A stretch of 64,000 bases of DNA from Tritrichomonas musculus. Its lineage: Eukaryota > Parabasalia > Tritrichomonadida > Tritrichomonadidae. A program made the translations under genes and the position numbers. The stretch spans positions 930,001 to 994,000 of the forward strand of contig JAPFFF010000058.1 in NCBI GenBank assembly GCA_039105265.1. Direction: 5' to 3'. A model generated the notes under the pieces. It was not told where the DNA came from. It was given only the letters and a program-made list of their open reading frames with translations, and searched no databases. Positions 49,857 through 59,600 of this stretch are shown piece after piece. The stretch's first letter is position 1, and each line of letters starts with the position of its first letter.

Positions 49857-52800
49857 ATGACTGCAATAATTACAAAACAAAATGCAAAAGATGGAGCATT
49901 CACTGGTGGTGGAGGTGGTATGCCCGATAAAGACTCAGAATTTAAAAACATTCATGTTCATGGTGATGCCACTATTGATGGAGACATAATAATGACTTCA
50001 ACAAATCCTCAAAGTTTAACATTAAGACTTGCTGACATTGACGCCTCAGTTTCTTCATACAATCAACAAACCATGAAATTTACGGATGAATTAAACAATC
50101 ATGAATCAAGAATTAAAACATTAGAAGATAAACAAGATGGTGATGATGGTGACTTTTCATTTGAAGATGGTATATATGATTTCATCATTACTTCAGATAA
50201 ATTAACGGAAAATTTAGATCAACCAGATTTAAACACATTATCAATCAAAACTGAATTTGGTGAATATATCGGTGATGTTTTCGAAATAGAATTACCTGCA
50301 TATATGAAATTACCAAAAGCAATTATAACTAAAACTTCTAAAGAAAACATGTTTAAAAATCCTATTGTTAACATTTCAAATGGAAATTATGAGTTGGTTT
50401 ATCAAGAAGATGATGTTGGAGCAAAAATATATATGTCAAATAAAAAAGGTGATACACCATTAAATTTATATACATCTGGATTTATGAAAATAAATTATAT
50501 CGCAAATCAAAAAACAAATGTTAGTTGTGACAAAGCTAATGATTCAAATAAATTAATAAATCTTAGGTGTAATACAATAGATGCGGATAATTGCTTTAAA
50601 TTATATCGTTCACCATTACCAGACTTTTATGAAATGAAAGCTTACGGTGTAATAGATGATAAAACAAATCCTTTATATTATGCTGATTGGGGATATATTC
50701 CAGGTAGTCCTGAATTTGAAGCATTAATTGAAGGTCAAACTTTTGAATTTCATGATGAAGCATTCGGTACTGATTACAAAATGACTAAACAAGGTAATGA
50801 ATGGGTAGGTACTAATTACAGTTTCAATATTCCCCTGAAATTAACACGTAAAAATCCTGGTTCTCATGAAGTAGCTTTTATATGTATTGCTAAAAATGAA
50901 GCTAATAAAAAAGTGTTACACACTTTCGCTGCTTATGATAATCAAGGAAACCCATTTGAGTTATTAGTTAATAAAGGAATGTTAGCACCTAAAGATAACT
51001 GTAAAATTCAAACATATAAAGAAGATAATGATGCATGGAGGGTTTACATTTACCCCGTCAAAGATTTTGCTAATTGTACGTATTCAGCAACTTTAAACAT
51101 TAATAATAAAACTTATGACTTCATTGTTGACTTCGAATATAAATCATCGGGATTAAATAACTACAAACTACAATCCGACAATTATTTTGAATTACTTGAA
51201 TATCATTATACTTCACCTTTGCAAGTCGGAAATCCTCCATATGGTTTAATATTATACATGCCCAAAGATGATGAATTAATTTATACTATTGCTGATGTAA
51301 GTTATGAAAAAGGAATGAATACATTTGAGTTCTTAGCTAATACTGGATATTATACTGTCTCACCACGACCTGAAGCATGCACAACATTATATACAAACTT
51401 TAACATTCAAACTTCAGGTGTAGTCATAGGTGAAAACATTGAATCCCACGTTTTCGTTTTAAATTCATTAGGAAATACAGTTGATATTGCGGTTAATCAA
51501 ATATCAGCACTTCAAAATTATTGTGCAAAGTTAGAGAAAGAAATTAATGATATGAAAAATAAAACTAATTGGTTTGATGTAGTTATGGATGTCGTACAAA
51601 TTAGTAACTTTTGTTTTAACTTTGGCGGATTAATGAAAGTTGGTGCTGAAGGTATATTTGGTGCATTAAAATTAGCGTTTAGTAAAAATGCTGGATCAAC
51701 TGTTAAAGAAGTTGCATATGTTGATGAAATAATTGACGATGGAATTGTTTTATCACCTCACGAAGTAGTTGAAGAAAAACCATATGTTGAAACAGAAATT
51801 ATAATTCCTGATGAAAGATTATGTTTTAAATATTACTGTGAACATATTGAAACTAATTATAAAATTGATGTTTCATTTATGGTTGATGATATTGGCGAGA
51901 TGTACCGAATTTACGAATATGAGTATAAGGAAAATGGAATTATTGAATGTTTGAACTCAGATGTTACAGATATTTCAGCTATTAATTGCGAATTAGTTTA
52001 TGAATTTCCATATCTTTTAATTTATGGAACAATTCAACCATCATTTGTTAAACTCAAATACACCCCAGCAGCTAAAAACGATAATGAATTATTATTAGGT
52101 GAAACATTAACTAATAACCAATTATTAACAGCATCAGCAACTAAAAAATTGATTGAAAATCATAAAGAGCATATGTTAACATCATTAAACACATCAATGG
52201 ATAATTACGCATTAAAAACTCAATTGATGAATTATGAATTAACAAAAGAGATCCCTGATAATATTAACGTTAAAATTTATTTCAAATTCAAGTTAACGAA
52301 ACCTTCACCAAACTTTACAGCAACGATAACATTTAAATGGGTAAATGCTGAAGGTGTGGATGATTCATACACTGGTGTATTCATCGTTGAGAATAATAAA
52401 ATTGTTAAACGAACTGGTCCAAATAAGAAAATCACATTTTTAGGAGTTACTGGTTCTATTGGTGGACGTCAAACACAATATGGTTATTATAATTATGAAG
52501 AGGGAATATTTCAATGGACTCCAACAGTTGCTGAAGGAGGACGTGAAGTTTTTAATGTTGATCCTGAAAGAACATATTTTATTGAAAATGTTATTTATGG
52601 AAGTAATTTAAATTCCTATGCTTTAAAAACTGATATGCCAACGATACCAGATGATTTAGTCAATAATGAAACATTAACGAACATATTAAATGATTATAGA
52701 AGGAAAGATGATTTAAGTTATGGAAACACTGATGAGATATTAACAAGAGAGAATGATATTTTAAATTATGAATTCGTTGACGTTCCATTTACATTTACTA

Positions 52801-53783
52801 AATATTCAACAAAAATATTATGTATTAGCGAATGGTATAAAATATTTAATAGAAATGAGTTTTATATTGATGCAACATTAACGAAAAATAGTAATGTAAT
52901 AACTGGAACATATAAATATGAATTAACACATAGCAACGGCGTGAAAAAGAAATATACATGTTCTGAAATTAATTATTCATTATATGTTACAACTTCCGGC
53001 ACAATATCCGATATAAATGACATGTATATTTATGAAGGTGAGATTGTAATAAATAAATTAGGTTATAATTCAAAACCTTCTGAATTCCCTGATAATAAAT
53101 TACTTTCAGCTAAATATGTTAATAATGAATTTAATAATTTTGTCAATAATGAAACATTAACGACAACATTAAATGAATATATTCATAATGACAATTTAAT
53201 TAAAGATATAATAATTGATGATGAAGGAAATATTGATGCAATGGATAAAATAGTAATGCAAACTTTAAATAATTGTACATCTACTAATATATCTTTAAAA
53301 CTATTTCAAACTTTAGATACAAAGATAACGAATTTAAAGGAGCAACCAAACACAACTATTACTCATTACTGTCCAATTGAAGAATCAATGAATTCAATAA
53401 ATGATTTCATAGTTGGTGCTCCAGTATATATGACAGGTAAGGTTTACAAATATGTCGATAGTTTATGGGTTCAAAGCACTGAAAATGACACTACAGATTG
53501 CATTTGTTCAGTAAAGACTAATGGTAAATGGAATGAGTATGTCGGAATTTGTGTTAAGATTGATAAAGTTAATAAATGTGTAACATTTGCGACACATGGA
53601 GATTATTTAGTTAAAGTTACAGATACGTCATGTTATGGAATTGGGGATGAAGTTTTTATTGATGAAGGAGAATTGAAAACGTTAACTGGTCAAACAGCTA
53701 TTACATCAAAAATACACAGAACAACGGTGGGTGTGATTACAAGTATCATTAACAAAAATATGATTTCAGTATTTAAGTCTTAA
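49857..53783 (+). CDS. Giant fibre- or spike-like Polinton protein
   Basis: 1,308 residues, the largest structural-type gene. The N-terminus (TITKQNAKDGAFTGGGGG) is followed by a phage-fibre-like segment (FKNIHVHGDATIDGDIIM), then a short coiled coil (NHESRIKTLEDKQ). A long beta-rich middle follows, with a hydrophobic stretch near 590-630. Repeats of the form NNETLTNILNDY/NNETLTTTLNEY/GETLTNNQLL separate later beta domains. The last 110 residues form a distinct domain (GICVKIDKVNKCVTFATHGD...). The modular coiled-coil and beta layout suggests a trimeric receptor-binding fibre; the host ligand is unknown. Confidence 0.6.
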   Translation: MTAIITKQNAKDGAFTGGGGGMPDKDSEFKNIHVHGDATIDGDIIMTSTNPQSLTLRLADIDASVSSYNQQTMKFTDELNNHESRIKTLEDKQDGDDGDFSFEDGIYDFIITSDKLTENLDQPDLNTLSIKTEFGEYIGDVFEIELPAYMKLPKAIITKTSKENMFKNPIVNISNGNYELVYQEDDVGAKIYMSNKKGDTPLNLYTSGFMKINYIANQKTNVSCDKANDSNKLINLRCNTIDADNCFKLYRSPLPDFYEMKAYGVIDDKTNPLYYADWGYIPGSPEFEALIEGQTFEFHDEAFGTDYKMTKQGNEWVGTNYSFNIPLKLTRKNPGSHEVAFICIAKNEANKKVLHTFAAYDNQGNPFELLVNKGMLAPKDNCKIQTYKEDNDAWRVYIYPVKDFANCTYSATLNINNKTYDFIVDFEYKSSGLNNYKLQSDNYFELLEYHYTSPLQVGNPPYGLILYMPKDDELIYTIADVSYEKGMNTFEFLANTGYYTVSPRPEACTTLYTNFNIQTSGVVIGENIESHVFVLNSLGNTVDIAVNQISALQNYCAKLEKEINDMKNKTNWFDVVMDVVQISNFCFNFGGLMKVGAEGIFGALKLAFSKNAGSTVKEVAYVDEIIDDGIVLSPHEVVEEKPYVETEIIIPDERLCFKYYCEHIETNYKIDVSFMVDDIGEMYRIYEYEYKENGIIECLNSDVTDISAINCELVYEFPYLLIYGTIQPSFVKLKYTPAAKNDNELLLGETLTNNQLLTASATKKLIENHKEHMLTSLNTSMDNYALKTQLMNYELTKEIPDNINVKIYFKFKLTKPSPNFTATITFKWVNAEGVDDSYTGVFIVENNKIVKRTGPNKKITFLGVTGSIGGRQTQYGYYNYEEGIFQWTPTVAEGGREVFNVDPERTYFIENVIYGSNLNSYALKTDMPTIPDDLVNNETLTNILNDYRRKDDLSYGNTDEILTRENDILNYEFVDVPFTFTKYSTKILCISEWYKIFNRNEFYIDATLTKNSNVITGTYKYELTHSNGVKKKYTCSEINYSLYVTTSGTISDINDMYIYEGEIVINKLGYNSKPSEFPDNKLLSAKYVNNEFNNFVNNETLTTTLNEYIHNDNLIKDIIIDDEGNIDAMDKIVMQTLNNCTSTNISLKLFQTLDTKITNLKEQPNTTITHYCPIEESMNSINDFIVGAPVYMTGKVYKYVDSLWVQSTENDTTDCICSVKTNGKWNEYVGICVKIDKVNKCVTFATHGDYLVKVTDTSCYGIGDEVFIDEGELKTLTGQTAITSKIHRTTVGVITSIINKNMISVFKS

Positions 53784-54412
53784 TAGGTCATTTTCAAACT
53801 AATTCCATATTTAACAAATTCACTATAAATGTTATTGTAATCATATTTTAACTCACTAGTTTTACCATCTTTAGTAATCAATATTTTTGAAACATAAATG
53901 ATTTTGTTTGATTTTGCAGTGCATCCAGAACATCCGATATCTTCATTAAGTACTAAATCAACTTTTTCACAATCAGTTAATAACTTTATCATGTTCATTA
54001 ATAACTTACTTTCACAAACAACGTAAGCATTTATTTTTAACGGGTTTGATTCATACATTTCAACTAACATTTGTAGAAATTGGTTTTTCTTTTCTAAATC
54101 CTCAATTTCATTTCCTAAATCTACGATTCCACGATCTCGGCATAGATTGCTTGTTTGAGGTTGAGATTGAGAGTTCAAATCCTCCGTCGTCGGAATATAT
54201 AAAGTTTGACCAACCGTTGACGTATCCATAGGTTGGTTCACTTGAGTAAAATTTACGTTTGGATTAAGAGGTTGAACATTAGGATATAACGGAACGGTTT
54301 GTGGTCGTGGCTTAGTTGATGGTTTAATATTAATGTTAACATTTGTGTTTTGCTCTTGCTTAATAGTGTTATCGGTCTCACTGCTTAAAATTCTTGCTTG
54401 TTTTAATGTCAT
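53780..54412 (-). CDS. Polinton protein with Pro/Asn-rich N-terminus and coiled coil, unknown
   Basis: 210 residues. The first 95 are low-complexity (Pro, Asn, Gln, Thr). A coiled coil (IEDLEKKNQFLQMLVEMYES) lies near 105-125. A globular end follows with two close Cys (CSGCTAKS) and a beta strand pair (KIIYVSKILITKDGKTSELK). The end overlaps the fibre gene by four bases, tail to tail. No family recognised; coiled-coil virion proteins are known in Polintons. Confidence 0.55.
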   Translation of the reverse strand: MTLKQARILSSETDNTIKQEQNTNVNINIKPSTKPRPQTVPLYPNVQPLNPNVNFTQVNQPMDTSTVGQTLYIPTTEDLNSQSQPQTSNLCRDRGIVDLGNEIEDLEKKNQFLQMLVEMYESNPLKINAYVVCESKLLMNMIKLLTDCEKVDLVLNEDIGCSGCTAKSNKIIYVSKILITKDGKTSELKYDYNNIYSEFVKYGISLKMTY

Positions 54413-54465
54413 ATTTAGTTTTAAATAAAAATATTAAATCATAATTTTAATCTTAATTTAAAAAA

Positions 54466-54699
54466 ATGGCTTTTGGAAGTTGGTTTAAAAAGTTAGCGGG
54501 AAAAGTTAAAGAAGCAGCTAAAGATTTCGCTGATGGTTTCAAATTTGGATGGAATAAAACTAAATCAATAATGGAAAAATTACCTGTTGTTGGTAATGTA
54601 GCGCGAATATTACCTAAATTTGATAATTCAAATAATCCAGCAATTAAATATTTCGGTAGTGACGGGTTTTATGATAAAAATATTAAAGGTACGACATAA
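54466..54699 (+). CDS. Amphipathic small protein 2, MAFGSWFK family
   Basis: 77 residues starting MAFGSWFKKLAGKVKEAAKD, a cationic amphipathic helix, then FGWNKTKSIMEKLPVVGNVA and a short polar tail. It shares its first eight residues with the 106-residue protein at 46318-46638 but the rest differs. The two genes lie at opposite ends of the structural block and on opposite strands. A membrane-active or DNA-condensing virion peptide is plausible but not shown. Confidence 0.55.
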   Translation: MAFGSWFKKLAGKVKEAAKDFADGFKFGWNKTKSIMEKLPVVGNVARILPKFDNSNNPAIKYFGSDGFYDKNIKGTT

Positions 54700-54712
54700 A
54701 TGTCTTAAGCCT

Positions 54713-54943
54713 TTAGGTGTAAAGGTTCTTAACAGCTCTATTTAATAACTGTCTCACTTTCATGCATTGATCATATTTATTTTTGATTCGTTGACGGTTA
54801 AGTTTTCCTTTTTCAGTTTTTGGTTCAGGTTGATTTATCACTTTTCTATAATATTGAAGACGTGAATTTATGAGTTTCAACGTTGGAGTAGCAAATGTTT
54901 TACGTTCATGACGTTGTTTAAGGGGTGGTAATGTTTGAGACAT
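54713..54943 (-). CDS. Small basic Polinton protein
   Basis: 76 residues, very basic and helical (LKQRHERKTFATPTLKLINS, KGKLNRQRIKNKYDQCMKVR). Charge and size suit a DNA-binding or core-condensing protein, as in adenovirus cores. It converges on the 77-residue amphipathic gene and is divergent from the integrase gene. No family recognised. Confidence 0.5.
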   Translation of the reverse strand: MSQTLPPLKQRHERKTFATPTLKLINSRLQYYRKVINQPEPKTEKGKLNRQRIKNKYDQCMKVRQLLNRAVKNLYT

Positions 54944-55048
54944 ATTTTTATTATGAGATAAAAAATTAAATAATTAAAAATAAACTAAATTATTTATTTT
55001 TGAATTTATGAAAACATCAAATATCTTTAATTTAATTTAATTTAAATC

Positions 55049-56683
55049 ATGACGGAAACATTATTTAATAACACAGATGGAATAATTTCATATGTGGTAA
55101 GTAAGATTGAAAAGTATGAACCGAATAAATTTGAGGAACAAGTTAAATATTTTATTGATCATTATTGTGAAAAATATTTGAAAGTGAAAATTCCAGCTCA
55201 ACATATAAACAATTTCTATATAATTCATTACTTAACCATTCGTGATATAGTTAAAGATAATGAACGTAAACGACAAATGGAAATTGAACGTGAACGAATG
55301 GCAGATTATGATGTAGCAGTGAGAATAGCAAGGAGGGATTTAATGAATAAAGTTTATAAAAACAAAAATAAATTATCATTTGTACAAGTTAAACGTTTAA
55401 AATATTTTCAGCCATTATTGGATGAAGATATAAGAAACATTTATGATGAATATGAAAGAGAATATGAAAATGAACACAAGAGTGAGGGCTCATTGAGCCC
55501 CGGACAAAGTCCACCAAAAGTAAGAAAAGAAACGTTTGGTGATAAATTAGATAAATTTGTTGTCGAACATATGAATGATAATTTATTAACATATGATGAA
55601 TTTGTCAGAGTTACTAGTGGATGGAATAGAGGTAGACGTTCAATTAATAATTGGTATGAAGATTATAAAAAGAAATATTTTAAACAACCGGGAACAACGA
55701 TAAATTATGATGAAAATGAATTAACGGGGTTGATTGGTTATAAAAGTAAAGATAAAGTTAATGCCTTAAAATTAATTAATCCAGAAATGAAAGTAAGTGA
55801 TGGAAAAATAAAGTCATCATTTGATTTGAAAAGAAATATTAAAAATTATCAACTTCATAAATGCACAGCAAGGAATACATGGATTATTGATTTAATGTTT
55901 GTTGGGAAACTGGCTTATTTAGTTGCAATAAATGCAAACACTAAATATTTATATGTGGAGTTATTAAATGATATGATTGATGATAAAACATTTACAAAAC
56001 AGAATTTAAAAAGTAGTGTTTCATATTTGAGAGCATTAAATAGAATGATTGAAAAAGGAATGAATGTTAAACATTTAACGGGTGATGGTGAAAAAAGTTT
56101 TAATTCAAAATTAGCGTGGGAGTCATTTTATAATTCACGAGGAATTGATTTTAAACCAGTTGAAAGACAAGTAATGGGAAATTATCCCGATTTCATGAAT
56201 AAAGAACAGAAAGCAGTTAAAAGTGATCCACTACATGGAAGCTTAGGTGTCATCGATCGTATGATAAGAACCATAAGAGATATGGCATATGTGATGAAGG
56301 TTGGAGTAATTACTCCTAATGTTATGGATGAAATAGTTAATCAATATAATAATGCACCACATAAAGGTTTAAGTAAATGGGCAGGCTTTGAAGTAACACC
56401 GAAAATGGTAAATGATGATTCTGAATTAGAGGAGTATATAGTAAGGCGAATATGTCAGGAGAATTGGAAAGTAATGAATAGTCCCGGATTTAGAATAAAT
56501 GAAGGTGTAAGTGTTAAAGTTTATAACGAAAAAGACACAATGGGTAAAAGACGGTCAATAATTCAACCCGGTGAATTTAAAGTTATTGGTTTCAAAAATG
56601 GATTATATGAAGTTAAAGGTAATGTTAACGGTAAAAATGGAAAAATACAAATGATACCAAGGTGGAAGATTGATTACGTTTAA
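55049..56683 (+). CDS. Polinton integrase (rve/retroviral-type fold)
   Basis: 544 residues. Residues 1-230 are helical and charged, with an extra N-terminal region that includes an SPGQSP-containing GC-rich spot near 150. The rve core runs from about 270 to 460: TARNTWIIDLMFVGKLAYLV (first acidic strand), YVELLNDMI, LTGDGEKSFNSKLAW (second acidic motif) and GSLGVIDRMIRTIRDMAYVM (third-motif helix), followed by YNNAPHKGLSKWAGFEVTPK, as in Polinton integrases. The C-terminus has an SH3-like fold (VSVKVYNEKDTMGKRRSIIQ...). It catalyses insertion of the element with duplication of the target. The gene converges on the polymerase with a four-base overlap. Confidence 0.9.
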   Translation: MTETLFNNTDGIISYVVSKIEKYEPNKFEEQVKYFIDHYCEKYLKVKIPAQHINNFYIIHYLTIRDIVKDNERKRQMEIERERMADYDVAVRIARRDLMNKVYKNKNKLSFVQVKRLKYFQPLLDEDIRNIYDEYEREYENEHKSEGSLSPGQSPPKVRKETFGDKLDKFVVEHMNDNLLTYDEFVRVTSGWNRGRRSINNWYEDYKKKYFKQPGTTINYDENELTGLIGYKSKDKVNALKLINPEMKVSDGKIKSSFDLKRNIKNYQLHKCTARNTWIIDLMFVGKLAYLVAINANTKYLYVELLNDMIDDKTFTKQNLKSSVSYLRALNRMIEKGMNVKHLTGDGEKSFNSKLAWESFYNSRGIDFKPVERQVMGNYPDFMNKEQKAVKSDPLHGSLGVIDRMIRTIRDMAYVMKVGVITPNVMDEIVNQYNNAPHKGLSKWAGFEVTPKMVNDDSELEEYIVRRICQENWKVMNSPGFRINEGVSVKVYNEKDTMGKRRSIIQPGEFKVIGFKNGLYEVKGNVNGKNGKIQMIPRWKIDYV

Positions 56684-59600
56684 GATTCATGAACTTCATA
56701 ATTGTTGGCTCTTAATCCTTTTATAAATGGTGCGCATGCTTCATTCGTTAATACAATCATTTTATTATGAAATCCAGTTAAAGCATTTTTGTTAATCGTT
56801 ATTTTTGACATCATGTTATGATTCATTTGAAGATTAATATTTTTACCTGATTTAACACATTGATTATTCAATATATCCTTATAATCTGATGAAACAATAT
56901 GATTTGTCTTTAATGAAACACCTTTAAGTTTTAAAGATTTAGTCACACCGTCGTTATTCCATATTGTATAACATTTTGGACATAAAGCTACTTGATTATC
57001 ACCGTATTTTTCAACACAACAACCCAAAATTTTCTTTTCATCATAAACTGTATTAATTGATGGATCAGGCATAAATTTATAAATGTTTTCATTATAAAAT
57101 TGTTGATCTTTAATGATGTGTTTAAATACTTGATCGTTTGAGTCATTCATGTCTCCAGCAACAGCGAAATAACAACTGTCAGTATCACCCGAAGTAAAAT
57201 GAAATTTATTAAGATCTAAACACTTAAACATGAAGTCATAAATGAATGTTAAGTACCAAAATTTAGCGTTATCAAGAGTGAAAAACGCTGTTTGAATGCA
57301 TGTTTTACAACCAAAAGTTTTAGGATTTGATTGAATAAGAAATGTATCATCAGTAATTTTAGTTCCGTTAATATAAGTATCTGATGCAATTGATTGATAA
57401 GCTTTATCTGAATCACAAATTTTAACTTTACTAAACTTTTCTGAATTCATACCATCATACCCATATGAACCATTCATTGATATTTTATAAAACTTTTCAT
57501 TACCGGATACTTTACCAGCGATAATATCTTGACGTTTACGCATAAATTCATTAACAAATGGATTAAATGCATTATTTGCTTCATATAATGATAAATTTAT
57601 GATATCAATAACTTTTAATCCATGATCAATGAGGAACCATAAGTAATAACAACCAAACGATTTAAACTCACCCATAGTATCAATTGCCATCGTTAATTTA
57701 GTATCAGTTTTATCAATTGTGCTAATATGGTTTTTCTTACCGTAATTATACATGTATGAACCAATAACATCTTCAGTATTTTTAATATCAAAATTACGAA
57801 ATACTGGAGGAAAATTGATAAGATCATTGATTTTATCAATGGGACATTCAAGTTTAACTTTAGCTCTGAATATTAATGATGGGTTAGCGTCATATCTATG
57901 TTTAGAATAAATTATATTCATACATTTTTTATAAATTTCATCATTTCTGTTACCTGATTCGTCATAACATTCAAAACGAGTGATTAATGAACCGGGCATG
58001 TACATAATACCACCATGATAAGGATTGAATGGGTGATAATTTGATGAAAATGATGAAGGATAAAGTGAGTTGAAATCGACACCTACAACATGTGAAACAA
58101 TGTGTGGGGTATCATATGAAATAACTTTATTGTTTTCATATTTGAATTTATTAATGTGAGTAACACCACGTATATTTTGACGATGCATAACCATTGATAA
58201 ACCGCCAGTGATACCTTCACGTAAATCATAATATTCAGATTCGTTGGAAATAGTCGTTGGTAATTTATGAAGACGACAATATTTATTTAATTGAATTCTT
58301 AAACGTGTTACTTTATCATCAGCACGATTTCTTAATTTATTGCATGAAGCACAAGCTAACAAACAATTACTTAATTCGTGTCCAATATCATTATTAATTC
58401 TGTCAAGTGTGGGTTTATTCCCGTTAGTGAAATGTTCACCACATAAATGACATTTTCCAGTTATGGGGTCATTGTAAAGTTTAAGGAAAGCGTCAAAATC
58501 ATCTTCAGAAACTACTTTATTTAAATCACGTTGTGGTGCTTTTGGATTTAATTTATTAAAACGTTCATCCTGATAATAATAAGAATCACATATATAACTC
58601 CACCATTTAAGAGTAGGAATGAAAGTGTTTGATTCGTTAGTTATGTCATAATCTAGTGAAGGATCAAAATCTTTATAAGCTAATGAGTATTTAATACAAA
58701 CCGAATTTTTAGATAATGAAAGATTAGATATTAAATCAACGTTATATTCAGCGTTTAAGTTGATGAGATTATCAATTGGTTTAATCATCATTTCAACGTC
58801 ATTATCATTATATGAAAGTAAATAATCCCAACGTGTATTAAAACGTTTTGAATCTTCAAGATATAAGTTATATTCTTCTTCAGTAATGAGGAAACGTTGA
58901 CCAAGATATGAATAAAAAGCTTTATATTCAAATGGTTGAGTTTGTGAAAGTACAGTATTAAAGTTTTCAGTATTGACTGCTTCATATGGAAAAACTCCTT
59001 TTGAAGTATTAGATTCTCCACCAAAATCAACACCAAATTGTTTTAATGTACCACCAGCAATGAATGCTTGAGCATCAATAAATCTTAACCTAATGGGACC
59101 AGAAATGAGAATGAATTGTTTAAGAGCAGTAGATGAACCAATTAATGAGTTATTATCGATTGACCACGATGAATTTTTACCTTTATGATTAAAATATTGC
59201 TTAAATAAATTTGAATCGAAACGTGATGAATTAAAACCAAATACAGTAACTGTTTGAATATCATGAACAATATTTTTAGGATCTTCAACATCAAGCATTT
59301 GCTTATAAAAGTTAATTTTATCATTAATTATTAAATGTGCTTGATTAAACATATATTCAATCCAATGAATAATAAAATCTTTATCACGAGCATCAAAATG
59401 TTTCGTTAAAGTACCTGCAGAATATTTGATACAACAACTGACAGATAAAGGAATTAAACGTGAATTAATCGTTGTTGATTTAGTTAATGTTTCATTAATA
59501 ACTTGTTCCATTGTTTCAAAATCATAAGTTATATAATATTGTTGTGGTTTGAATTGAAGATTATGAGCAAGGCAATATTCATAAACAGGATTTGAAAGTA

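Noticed and set aside
54120-54190. GAGTTCAAATCC-like B-box, suggesting a tRNA
   Set aside because: No matching A box, acceptor stem or cloverleaf; the bases are part of the 210-residue Polinton protein's coding sequence on the minus strand.
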